In this document: piece by piece, positions 1 to 6,613 of the stretch
Position numbering within the stretch: position 1 is the stretch's first letter
Layout of the letters: each line of letters starts with the position of its first letter
DNA from: an uncultured Armatimonadota bacterium
GTDB taxonomy: Bacteria > Armatimonadota > Armatimonadia > Armatimonadales > Armatimonadaceae
Assembly (NCBI GenBank): GCA_903924445.1
Contig: CAIYBQ010000105.1
Span: 1 to 9,723 of the forward strand
Reading direction: 5' to 3'
Length of the DNA: 9,723 bases
Program-made: the position numbers and the translations under genes
The notes under the pieces: model-generated
Database searches by the model: none
Told to the model about the DNA's origin: nothing
Seen by the model: only the letters and a program-made list of their open reading frames with translations

Positions 1-243
1 CAGATGTTGCTGACTTTTGGGTTGAATTGGTGTTCGCATCATGGCTATCCAGGTCCGGCGACATTGCCTTCCTATACTGGAGTGTTCCCATGTTTCGCAA
101 AATTATCATTAATGCTGTACGTTTTTGTGAGATATTTGAGATTATTTCTCAAGGAGTTCCGCATTCTCCCTGATTTAGTATGCTCGCATCAACGCAAAAT
201 GAAACGTGTGGACGATAGTGATATCAAGTCAACGCAAATGGAA

Positions 244-276
244 ATCGCCCCCTGCAGCGTAGCTGCAGGGGGCGAT
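244..276 (-). terminator. Intrinsic terminator of the lipoprotein gene
   Basis: A perfect 15-bp inverted repeat (arms 244-258 and 262-276, loop GTA) has the GC-rich core CCCCCTGCAGC/GCTGCAGGGGG. It lies 20 bases beyond the stop codon of the minus-strand lipoprotein gene. Read on the minus strand it is followed by a moderately T-rich tail (TTTCCATTTGCG). On the plus strand no T-run follows, so it is assigned to the minus strand. Positions 1-243 beyond it are AT-rich and show no gene I can support. They contain only a small hairpin (TTGAGA 136-141 with TCTCAA 147-152) and a direct repeat TCAACGCAAA at 189 and 229. Confidence 0.85.
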
Positions 277-296
277 CGTGCCTCAAACGGGGATGC

Positions 297-1724
297 TTAC
301 TTTAAGCGAAGCTCAACAGCGGTGAATACACCCGCCGCATAGCTACCCTTGACAGTGACGCGGTTAGCACTCGCGAGTCCGGCGAAGAATGTTGCACGGT
401 TGGTGTCATCTCCACGGCCATCCTCGAACTGTGCACCAGCGGCAACAACAACACTGAGTGGACTTAGGCCAGGTACGAAGCCTTCATACTCTGAGACGGG
501 ACTCAGAACGAATGTCCCAGCTGTTGCATCGATGAGACCTGCCTTCCCCTTCGCTTCTGCCTCGTTCGAATCATCATCACTGTCAGATTCTGATTCAGAC
601 TTCACCAATGTCGCAGTCAAGGTATTCGTGGCTGCGTTGTAGGTTCCCTTTACTTCTGCAATCGAGGCTGCACCGAGGGTTGCAAAATACTCTGCTTCTG
701 TGAGGATCACACCACGATGTGCACGGAAGACAGTTGTGTCCGTTACGACCACATTTACCGTTGACTGTGTTGGGACAAAGTCATCGGATTCGGTGATTGC
801 GATGGTAAACGAACGCGTGGCGGTGGATGGTGTAGATACAAGTCCCTTGACCTCAGGAATGCCACGGCCATTGTTTTGTCCGCCGCCTGATCTGTCCTCA
901 ATCTTGATTTTCGTGGCCTTCAGGACGCCGGTGACGGTGTCAAACGTGCCGTTAACTTCAACAAAGAGGTTGTTCGCAAGCGCTGGGCTGGACTGATTCT
1001 TCTCAAAGAAGACGACCGTGGATGCATCCACAGTGACTTCTGTCTTCCAGGCACCGTTGGTCAGCGTAAACGACTGGACCGGTGCGGTACCGGTGAGCCC
1101 AGTGATCGTTCCGTGGTAGTCCTCATCATGATGACGTGACTTGTCAGACAAGGTTGAGTCATCGCCACGCTTCACCTTAGGTGTGACAGCACCGTTCGCA
1201 AGAACAAAGTGAGGCAGATCGAAGTCGATTACCAGCTTGCTCGTAACGCCTTCGGCAATCACCGTCGGCATGTCAAGTGTGCTTGTGTAGAGAACATTAC
1301 CAGCGGCATCACGCGTCAGGGATGCTGCAAAAGGCGTCTTGATTCCGGTTGTGCTGCCTACCGGGAATCGGGTGATTTCAGGACCCATCGTGAGGCGAAC
1401 CTGTGTGTAGGTTCCAACTGCAATGGCGACATCGGACAAGAATGCAAAACGTGGACCAGCATTGTCATGCAATGACTGCAGATCCATGCTCTTTCCAACG
1501 ACATCGTCAAAGACTGTCACCGCTGCACCACTGGCATCCAGCAGCTCAACCTTGTAAATCGTTGCCCAAATCTGCTGGTGATCATCACGGAAGTCATCTG
1601 CTGCAAATGCCTGCAAACGTCCCGTAGCACTGTTTTGAGTAGCGCCGCCACCACCACCACCACAGCCCGCAATCGACACTACGGTCGCAAGCGCCAGAGC
1701 CGCCATCCATCCGAATTGTTTCAT
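297..1724 (-). CDS. DUF4382/DUF5666-type extracytoplasmic lipoprotein
   Basis: 475-residue predicted lipoprotein. The start at 1724 is chosen because AAGGAG lies 8 bases upstream on the minus strand; an in-frame ATG at 1748 would lengthen it but has no comparable site. The N-terminus has a hydrophobic signal ending in the lipobox SIAGC (Cys21), followed by a six-glycine run. Residues 35-115 resemble the DUF4382 domain (GRLQAF..DD....VWATIYKVEL-like pattern). Three consecutive units at about 203-277, 291-376 and 390-475 share a DUF5666-like beta pattern: (x)GxI/LV...FTL, VxV(T/D)..T.F, then V(K/N)GxY/F....GxxxAxxxK. They are joined by polar linkers (KRGDDSTLSDKSRHHDED; SESESDSDDDSNEAE). No catalytic motif is seen. 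It is probably tethered to a membrane, either inner or outer, facing outward or into the periplasm, as a structural or binding protein. It appears to be monocistronic, with its own terminator. Domain names are from memory of the families; function is unknown. Confidence 0.85.
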   Translation of the reverse strand: MKQFGWMAALALATVVSIAGCGGGGGGATQNSATGRLQAFAADDFRDDHQQIWATIYKVELLDASGAAVTVFDDVVGKSMDLQSLHDNAGPRFAFLSDVAIAVGTYTQVRLTMGPEITRFPVGSTTGIKTPFAASLTRDAAGNVLYTSTLDMPTVIAEGVTSKLVIDFDLPHFVLANGAVTPKVKRGDDSTLSDKSRHHDEDYHGTITGLTGTAPVQSFTLTNGAWKTEVTVDASTVVFFEKNQSSPALANNLFVEVNGTFDTVTGVLKATKIKIEDRSGGGQNNGRGIPEVKGLVSTPSTATRSFTIAITESDDFVPTQSTVNVVVTDTTVFRAHRGVILTEAEYFATLGAASIAEVKGTYNAATNTLTATLVKSESESDSDDDSNEAEAKGKAGLIDATAGTFVLSPVSEYEGFVPGLSPLSVVVAAGAQFEDGRGDDTNRATFFAGLASANRVTVKGSYAAGVFTAVELRLK

Positions 1725-1781
1725 CTTAGAATCTCCTTGAACATGCATCCGCTTTTCCGGGACGTCAACAAATGCGTGCGC

Positions 1782-1795
1782 TGTCTATTTAGACA
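1782..1795. promoter_or_regulatory. 14-bp palindrome, possible operator
   Basis: TGTCTATTTAGACA is a palindrome with 6-bp arms around TT. It lies between the lipoprotein start (1724) and the candidate -10 hexamer at 1802-1807, so it would cover the expected transcription start. A repressor site at this position would be plausible, but only one copy is seen and no regulator gene is present. Confidence 0.25.
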
Positions 1796-1801
1796 TGCCT
1801 T

Positions 1802-1831
1802 GTTATACGGATAGTTCCTTGCGCTCCACAA
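1802..1831 (-). promoter_or_regulatory. Candidate sigma-70 promoter for the lipoprotein gene
   Basis: Read on the minus strand, TTGTGG (1826-1831) and TATAAC (1802-1807) are separated by 18 bases. The -10 matches consensus at five of six positions, the -35 at only three. It is located about 80 bases upstream of the chosen ATG at 1724, within the 170-base gap after the lyase gene. Support is by pattern only. Confidence 0.3.
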
Positions 1832-1894
1832 CCTGTCACTCATACTGTATTTAGTTGCGTGAGATATATTGCATACCTCGTTAACTCTGGTTAA

Positions 1895-2791
1895 TCAGAC
1901 CTGTCCATCAATCCATCCTGTGGCAATTACGGATGCCGCCAAGTCGTCATCAGCGGCATAGCTCAGAGGCGTACGAACATCACCAACAGGCAGGCCCATC
2001 GACGTCAATATGCGCTTTTGCGTCGGGATCACGCAGCCCGTCACAAGCATCCGGATCAGCTGCTGAACATTTCCCGAAAGCTCACGTGCATGGGTAAGCT
2101 GACCGGCATCAATGGCGGCTTGAAGCTTGTGGTAAAGCTGCGCGCTGTGGTTGTAGGTACTGCCTACATATGTCACTGCGCCGGCAAGCGTCGCCGACAA
2201 ATAGTGCTCATCGCAGCCCCACGGGAGGTCATACACACTTCCGTATTCCCGAACCAGCTGGGCGTATTCAATCAAGTCCGGTTTGCTGTACTTACAGCCC
2301 GCGAAGTTCTCCAGCCGCGATGCCTTTCCAATGAAATCCATCATCGAAAAGTCAACCTGCGTCAGCCCCGGGAGGTGGTAGTAGTACGTCGGAATACCGC
2401 TTGCTGCATCCGCGATTGCCGCAAAGCTGTCGATGGCCGCATCGATTCCCGATGGCCGGTGGTAGAAACACGGCAGCGCTGCAACGGCATCCGCACCCGA
2501 AGCGACAGCATGCTTTGTCAACGCAATCGCATCCCGCTCCGCTGCCGCACCAACATGCGCAATCACATGAAATCCCGCCGATTTTGCCGCAAGCCAGGCA
2601 TCGAGAACCGCCATCCGTTCCGCGATGGTAAGGGAAAGCCCCTCTCCCGTTGTGCCACAGACAAATGCACCCGCAACCCCATTTCGCACAAGCGCAGCGG
2701 CTTGCTTTGGGATCACGGAAAGATTGACATCTCCAGCCGTGTCAAAAGGCGTATGTGGTGCGGCCAGCAGACCGCGTAGTGGCAAGTTCAT
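1895..2791 (-). CDS. nanA: N-acetylneuraminate lyase (DapA/NAL superfamily)
   Basis: 298-residue class I aldolase, the normal length for the family. It is expected to split N-acetylneuraminate into N-acetylmannosamine and pyruvate through a lysine Schiff base in the cytoplasm. Visible motifs: GTTGEG at 46-51 (carboxylate-binding loop), HVGA at 79-82, the catalytic Tyr138 in YYYHLPGLT, the Schiff-base Lys167 in GCKYS, and WGCDEHYLSA and VGSTYN further on. The YYYH.P.LT, GTTGEGLSL and VGSTYN blocks resemble the animal NPL enzyme more than dihydrodipicolinate synthase. The ATG at 2791 is chosen because AGGA sits 6 bases upstream; a TTG at 2797 is nearly on top of that site. It follows the sialidase-like gene by 91 bases on the same strand, which supports a sialic-acid role. 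A different 2-keto acid substrate remains possible. No transporter or ManNAc-processing gene (nanK/nanE) is in the window. Confidence 0.88.
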   Translation of the reverse strand: MNLPLRGLLAAPHTPFDTAGDVNLSVIPKQAAALVRNGVAGAFVCGTTGEGLSLTIAERMAVLDAWLAAKSAGFHVIAHVGAAAERDAIALTKHAVASGADAVAALPCFYHRPSGIDAAIDSFAAIADAASGIPTYYYHLPGLTQVDFSMMDFIGKASRLENFAGCKYSKPDLIEYAQLVREYGSVYDLPWGCDEHYLSATLAGAVTYVGSTYNHSAQLYHKLQAAIDAGQLTHARELSGNVQQLIRMLVTGCVIPTQKRILTSMGLPVGDVRTPLSYAADDDLAASVIATGWIDGQV

Positions 2792-2882
2792 TCTCAATCC
2801 TACTTCCGTTCCAAGAGGTTAGATCCGGCTACAGGATGGGAGGCAGATTCAGCGCGGATGCGAACGATGTCGACCGATTACG

Positions 2883-3956
2883 CTAGCGACGCATCGCCTT
2901 GAGACGGGCATCCGTTTCGGAAAGCTTCAAGCGAACTGTCATGATGTAGGGCTGCTCGCCTTTGGTCCAGTGGCCGTAGGTTGTCGTGACAATGGTGCCA
3001 TCTTTTTGCAGTAACACACCCGGGTAAGCGCAGTCACCAGAGTAGGTATTGTCCATCAGGCGGATGCGGTACTGGCCTTCGGTGCCATCCAGGATGTCCT
3101 GATAGTTCCCAACCCACGCCACCCAATCACCGGCCGTCTGGCTTTCGAGCGTGGTATCGCGGAAGGAAATAAACAAGCGGCCATCCTGCGTATAAACAGC
3201 CGTATGCCGATCGCCGGTCAGCGCTCCCGAGAGCTCAACAGGGTCGGTCCACGTAACGCCTTCGTCATCGGAGTGGATGACCATCGAATTGAACTTGCGG
3301 CTGTTCTCGCGGAGCAGAATCGTGATGCGTTTGCCATCCGGGGAACGGAGCACGCCAGGCTCACAAAGGTGTGCCTTTGGATGCGCTGCGATTACCGTCG
3401 GGTTAGACCAGGTCTGGCCACCATCCGCGCTGCGAATCGAATAGACCGTGAACTTCGTAACCTTTTTGCTGTTCTCGTAAAAACGGCCATCATCGTGGAA
3501 GAACGCCAAATGATCGCCGTTTTTCAGGAGAACAACACTGCTCATCGGGACAATGCCGCCGTAGTTTCCAACCGCACGGAGCTCAGTGAATGAGCGGCCA
3601 TCATCCTGGGAAATGGCGCTTCGCACAGGGAAGAGCCCACTGAACATCACCAAGCGTTTTTTGTTATCCGGGCCAGTCAGGCGGAACAGCGTTGGGCACT
3701 CTCCGCTCGTCGTCCAGTTTGGCGGCGTCGGGAGGCGCTGCGACCAGGTTTTGCCACCATCTATGGAGCGCTTATAGACAACCGGCCCCTTGCCATGCCC
3801 TTTCGGGTAGACGCAAAGGATTGTATTATTGTCATCCAGCAACACCGTCGTAGGGTGGCCCAGATACTGACCAGGCTCACGGTCGACCAGAAACTGTCGC
3901 TGCGTTTCCCCAGCAAGGTCGACGACGGGAATCTTGTAACCACGCTCAGCTGCCAT
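2883..3956 (-). CDS. Sialidase-like BNR-repeat glycoside hydrolase homologue
   Basis: 357-residue six-bladed-propeller-type protein of the sialidase superfamily. Four Asp-box repeats are visible: SIDGGKTW (64-71), SQDDGRSF (116-123), SADGGQTW (176-183) and SDDEGVTW (229-236). Other conserved blocks are LCEPGVLRSPDG (197-208), LLRENSR (214-220), GDRHTA (248-253), FISFRD (262-267) and YRIRLMDNTYSGDCAYPG (296-313), the last offering Arg and Tyr residues for an active site. The usual FRIP motif before the first Asp box is replaced by YLGHPTT (31-37), so the first triad arginine is not obvious. There is no signal peptide. Start: ATG at 3956, preceded by GGTGAT 7 bases upstream; ATG at 3965 would add three residues. 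The frame stays open to 4562, but that part is antisense to the arabinofuranosidase and is rejected. It heads an apparent unit with the downstream lyase. Substrate is unproven: sialic acid is inferred from the neighbour. Confidence 0.85.
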   Translation of the reverse strand: MAAERGYKIPVVDLAGETQRQFLVDREPGQYLGHPTTVLLDDNNTILCVYPKGHGKGPVVYKRSIDGGKTWSQRLPTPPNWTTSGECPTLFRLTGPDNKKRLVMFSGLFPVRSAISQDDGRSFTELRAVGNYGGIVPMSSVVLLKNGDHLAFFHDDGRFYENSKKVTKFTVYSIRSADGGQTWSNPTVIAAHPKAHLCEPGVLRSPDGKRITILLRENSRKFNSMVIHSDDEGVTWTDPVELSGALTGDRHTAVYTQDGRLFISFRDTTLESQTAGDWVAWVGNYQDILDGTEGQYRIRLMDNTYSGDCAYPGVLLQKDGTIVTTTYGHWTKGEQPYIMTVRLKLSETDARLKAMRR

Positions 3957-4048
3957 TTTATTCATCACCCTTTTTGAGTACTTTATGCTGGAATGCACCG
4001 CACATTCACATTTCAACCAGCAATATCCTGCAAATGTGGGCATCGTGA

Positions 4049-4074
4049 GCACGTTTCCCTTGCACGTTTTAACG
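4049..4074. promoter_or_regulatory. Possible operator in the divergent intergenic region
   Basis: GCACGTTT occurs twice in direct orientation (4049-4056 and 4062-4069) with a 13-base period. The second copy continues into the small palindrome CGTTTTAACG (4065-4074). The site sits in the 198-base gap between the minus-strand sialidase-like gene and the plus-strand arabinofuranosidase, where a shared regulator could act on both. I found no convincing -35/-10 pair on either strand here. Confidence 0.25.
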
Positions 4075-4154
4075 AAACTTGCCGGATACCCCGGTGGAGA
4101 AACCGCAGAGGTGCAATACTTAGCCCATCGCATTGCCGCAATGAGGATATCTGA

Positions 4155-5663
4155 ATGATAAAAGCCAACATCACCGTCGATAAAGACTACACCTTCTCCG
4201 CCATCGATCCCCGCGTCTACGGTGGCTTCGCCGAGCACCTTGGACGCCACATTTACACGGGTATTTACGAGCCAGGGCACCCAATGGCCGATGAGCAGGG
4301 TTGGCGCACAGATGTCATCGACCTTGTGAAGGCGCTTCAGATGCCGATTATCCGCTATCCAGGCGGGAACTTTGTGAGCGGGTACAACTGGGAGGATGGC
4401 GTCGGCCCCAAGGCTGACCGTCCACGCCGCCTCGAGATGGCATGGGGCGTGACCGAGACCAATGAAGTCGGCACCAATGAGTTTATGGACTGGGCGAAGA
4501 AGGTTGGCACGGAGCCGATGATGGCCGTGAACCTCGGGACCCGTGGGCCTGCGAACGCACAAAACCTAGTCGAATACTGCAACCATCCAGGCGGCTCAAA
4601 GTACTCCGACCTCCGCAAGTCCCATGGCTACGCGGATCCGCATAATGTCAAGGTTTGGTGTCTTGGCAACGAAATGGATGGCCCATGGCAGATGGGTGCG
4701 AAGACCGCCTACGAGTACGGCCGTATCGCAAATGAGTCAGCAAAGCTGATGAAGTGGACCGACTCGCGCATCGAGACGATTCTTTGTGGCTCAAGCGCAC
4801 GCTCGATGCCATCCTTTGGCAAGTGGGAATGGGAATCGCTGCACGAGTGCTACGACAATGTCGACTACGTCTCGCTGCACACCTACTACGCCAACCGCGA
4901 AAAGGACTTCGGTTCGTTCTTTGCCGAGCCTGACAATATGAGCGACTTCATCGCGGAGACGGCAGCCCTCTGCGATGCGGTCAAGGCGGCGAAGAAGTCG
5001 AAGAAGACCATTAACCTCAGCTTTGATGAATGGAATGTCTGGTACCACTCGGGCGACTGGAATCAGAACGGTGAGCGCTGGGATGATGTCCGCCCGCAGC
5101 TCGAAGACATTTATGACATGGCGGATGTGCTTGTCGTTGGCGGAATGCTCCTCTCGATGCTCGAGCATGCTGACCGCTTGAAGATTGGCTGTATTGCGCA
5201 GATCGTGAATGTCATCGCACCGATTATGACCGTCCCTGGCGGCGGCGCATGGCGTCAGTCGACGTATTGGCCATTGATGCACGCAAGCGTTTACGGTCGT
5301 GGCACCGCGCTGCGCGCGGTCGTCGATGCGCCTCTCTACGATGCCAAGTCCCGTGAGCGTGTGCCAACAATCAAGCAGCAGGCCGTCCTCAGCGAGGATG
5401 GCTCTGAGCTGACATTGTTTGTCATCAACCGCGAGCCAAGTGGTGAGCAGTGCGAGCTGACATTGGACCTCCGGTCATTTGGCAAGCTCTCCCCGCTTAG
5501 CCATACGGTTATCGCTAATCCGGATATGAATGCGGTCAACTCGCTTGAGAATCCGAACAATGTGGCACCATCCGATGTCACGTTGGGCCAGCCGGATGGT
5601 GGAAAGCTAAATGTCACCCTCGCGGGGCGTTCATGGAATGTGATTCGCTTCAAGCTCGGCTAG
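4155..5663 (+). CDS. abfA: GH51 alpha-L-arabinofuranosidase
   Basis: 502 residues, the full length of intracellular GH51 enzymes. It should release terminal alpha-L-arabinofuranosyl units from arabinan or arabinoxylan oligosaccharides with retention of configuration. The N-terminal TIM barrel contains YGGFAEHLGRHIY (22-34), IRYPGGNFVSGYNWEDG (66-82) and WCLGNEMDGPWQMG (168-181) with acid/base Glu173. It also has SLHTYYANR (240-248) and SFDEWNVWY (289-297) with nucleophile Glu292. These positions are close to those of well-studied GH51 enzymes (E175/E294 in the Geobacillus protein, from memory). A beta-sandwich C-terminal domain follows from about residue 385. No signal peptide, so it is cytoplasmic. 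GAGGA lies 7 bases before the ATG. It is transcribed divergently from the sialidase/lyase pair and ends at its own strong terminator, so it is probably a single-gene unit. Confidence 0.95.
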   Translation: MIKANITVDKDYTFSAIDPRVYGGFAEHLGRHIYTGIYEPGHPMADEQGWRTDVIDLVKALQMPIIRYPGGNFVSGYNWEDGVGPKADRPRRLEMAWGVTETNEVGTNEFMDWAKKVGTEPMMAVNLGTRGPANAQNLVEYCNHPGGSKYSDLRKSHGYADPHNVKVWCLGNEMDGPWQMGAKTAYEYGRIANESAKLMKWTDSRIETILCGSSARSMPSFGKWEWESLHECYDNVDYVSLHTYYANREKDFGSFFAEPDNMSDFIAETAALCDAVKAAKKSKKTINLSFDEWNVWYHSGDWNQNGERWDDVRPQLEDIYDMADVLVVGGMLLSMLEHADRLKIGCIAQIVNVIAPIMTVPGGGAWRQSTYWPLMHASVYGRGTALRAVVDAPLYDAKSRERVPTIKQQAVLSEDGSELTLFVINREPSGEQCELTLDLRSFGKLSPLSHTVIANPDMNAVNSLENPNNVAPSDVTLGQPDGGKLNVTLAGRSWNVIRFKLG

Positions 5664-5690
5664 GTTGTTTGTTTGGTTTGTTTGTTTGTG
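5664..5690 (+). repeat. Short TTTG tandem repeat after the abfA stop codon
   Basis: About six imperfect GTTT/TTTG units follow directly after the TAG stop, with one extra G at 5676 breaking the register. A tract of this type could vary in length by slippage, but it lies outside the reading frame and before the terminator, so it should not change the protein. Confidence 0.7.
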
Positions 5691-5698
5691 AAGATTGG

Positions 5699-5741
5699 AC
5701 CCTTTCCGTGGCGTGACGCTGCGGGGAGGGTTTTCTTTTTT
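5699..5741 (+). terminator. Intrinsic terminator of the arabinofuranosidase gene
   Basis: Arms 5699-5713 (ACCCTTTCCGTGGCG) and 5717-5731 (CGCTGCGGGGAGGGT) pair over all 15 positions, four of them G-U, around a TGA loop. The run TTTCTTTTTT follows at once. Placed 35 bases after the stop codon, it is a textbook rho-independent terminator on the plus strand. Confidence 0.92.
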
Positions 5742-5777
5742 CGTTCTAGCCGATGTGAATGCGCTTGCGCGATGGAT

Positions 5778-6024
5778 AGAAATATCTCTGCGTAGGGGCG
5801 GACCGCTGTGTCCGCCCGCGCTGGCTATGTTTGCTGGATGAATGGAATTGCCGGCCGATGCGAATATCGCTTGCGCGGTAGGTGCCTCGCACGCGTGCCG
5901 AAGTCGCCGGTCCACACTGACATAACCACTGCAAAGAGACAACACTTTCGTCTCCCGGCACTCCCGCTCAACATCCCACCACGCGGCGCGTTGAGACGTT
6001 TATCCTTTATGAACTGTGTTGATT
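5778..6024. repeat. Intergenic repeat, copy A (full length)
   Basis: First full copy of a tandem repeat. It opens with GAAATATCTCTGCGTAGG and a perfect 8-bp hairpin, GGGCGGAC (5796-5803) with GTCCGCCC (5810-5817), loop of 6. It closes with GCGGCGCGTTGAGA..GTTT and CTGTGTTGATT. From 5778 to 6000 it aligns to copy C at a constant offset of 424 bases with no indel and nine mismatches by hand count. It carries a 10-base insertion near 6002-6013 relative to copy C. A related short segment, CCGATGTGAATGCGCTTGCGCGATGG, precedes it at 5750-5775. Minus-strand frames happen to be open through the repeat, but they have no ribosome site and reappear only because the DNA is repeated; I treat the region as non-coding. 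Confidence 0.85.
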
Positions 6025-6027
6025 CGG

Positions 6028-6178
6028 GAAATCTCTGCGTAGGGGCGGACCGCCGTGCCCGCCCTGATAGCCGCCGATTGCGTGCTGACTTGCAAAATCT
6101 GATCAGTGGACAGTCCGGCTAGCGACCCACCCGCTCTACACTCCACCGCGCGGCGCGTTGAGAGGTTTGTCTGTATTG
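6028..6178. repeat. Intergenic repeat, copy B (internally shortened)
   Basis: It has both ends of the repeat: GAAATCTCTGCGTAGGGGCGGAC at the start and CCGCGCGGCGCGTTGAGAGG..TGTCTGTATTGG at the end. The middle is about 85 bases shorter and strongly diverged from copies A and C. The hairpin (6043-6050 with 6057-6064) has one mismatched pair (A6049/C6058). It looks like an older or internally deleted copy in the same orientation. Confidence 0.75.
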
Positions 6179-6202
6179 GATAACTGGCAAAGTCGGATCT
6201 AG

Positions 6203-6437
6203 GAAATATCTCTGCGTAGGGGCGGACCGCTGTGTCCGCCCGCGCTGACTATGTTTGCTGGATGAATGAGATTGCCGGCCGATGCCAATATCGCTTGCGT
6301 GGTAGGTGCCTCGCACTCGTGCCGAAGTCGCCGGTCCACACTGACATAACCACCGCATAGAGACAACACTTTCGTCTCCCGGCACTCCCGCTCAACATCC
6401 CACCACGCGGCGCGTTGAGAGGTTTGTCTGTGTTGAT
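6203..6437. repeat. Intergenic repeat, copy C (full length)
   Basis: Second full copy, about 96% identical to copy A over 223 bases. It has the same perfect GGGCGGAC/GTCCGCCC hairpin (6220-6241) and the same end (CCACGCGGCGCGTTGAGAGG, then CTGTGTTGATT). A 25-base spacer separates it from copy B. The near identity to A, with B in between more diverged, points to duplication or gene conversion after B had already changed. Confidence 0.85.
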
Positions 6438-6450
6438 TTGAAGATGGATG

Positions 6451-6488
6451 GAATCTTCGTTTAGGGCCAGACCGCTGTGCCCGCCCGC
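6451..6488. repeat. Intergenic repeat, copy D (5' stub)
   Basis: A degenerate start of a fourth copy: GAATCTTCGTTTAGGGCCAGACCGCTGTGCCCGCCCG, compared with GAAATATCTCTGCGTAGGGGCGGACCGCTGTGTCCGCCCG in copy A. The hairpin arms are damaged. The preceding GATGGATG matches the GATGGATA that precedes copy A, so the unit may include that flank. From here to 6613 I see no gene; the palindrome ATGCACTTGCAT (6549-6560) is the only other structure noted. Confidence 0.55.
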
Positions 6489-6613
6489 CCGTTGCGACAT
6501 TTGGTTGGTTGATGGATTTGCAGATGCCTGGTGTTGGCGACATTGGCTATGCACTTGCATTAAGCGCGTTGTTATAAGGGAAAGACCCAATTCGTGGCAC
6601 GGTAGGATACGCC

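Noticed and set aside
4..342. Plus-strand ORF of 112 codons at the left edge
   Set aside because: It runs through the strong terminator hairpin and the 3' end of the lipoprotein gene, has no recognisable domain and an odd composition.
2018..2779. Plus-strand ORF of 253 codons opposite the lyase
   Set aside because: It is antisense to a clear N-acetylneuraminate lyase with all catalytic motifs; the Arg/Cys-rich product is typical of a shadow frame.
3966..4562. N-terminal extension of about 200 residues for the sialidase-like protein
   Set aside because: The frame is open on the minus strand but lies largely antisense to the certain abfA gene. It lacks family similarity and a signal peptide, and better ribosome-site-backed ATGs exist at 3956/3965.
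5778..6492. CRISPR array or insertion sequence in the repeated region
   Set aside because: Units are long (~235 bp) with 3-25-base junctions, not short repeats with uniform spacers. There is no transposase gene and no terminal inverted repeats were found.
5631..6590. Several minus-strand ORFs of 70-114 codons in the repeat array with similar peptides (for example MPGDESVVS...)
   Set aside because: The resemblance comes from the repeated DNA. They overlap one another in different frames, cross the terminator or array borders, and have no convincing ribosome sites.
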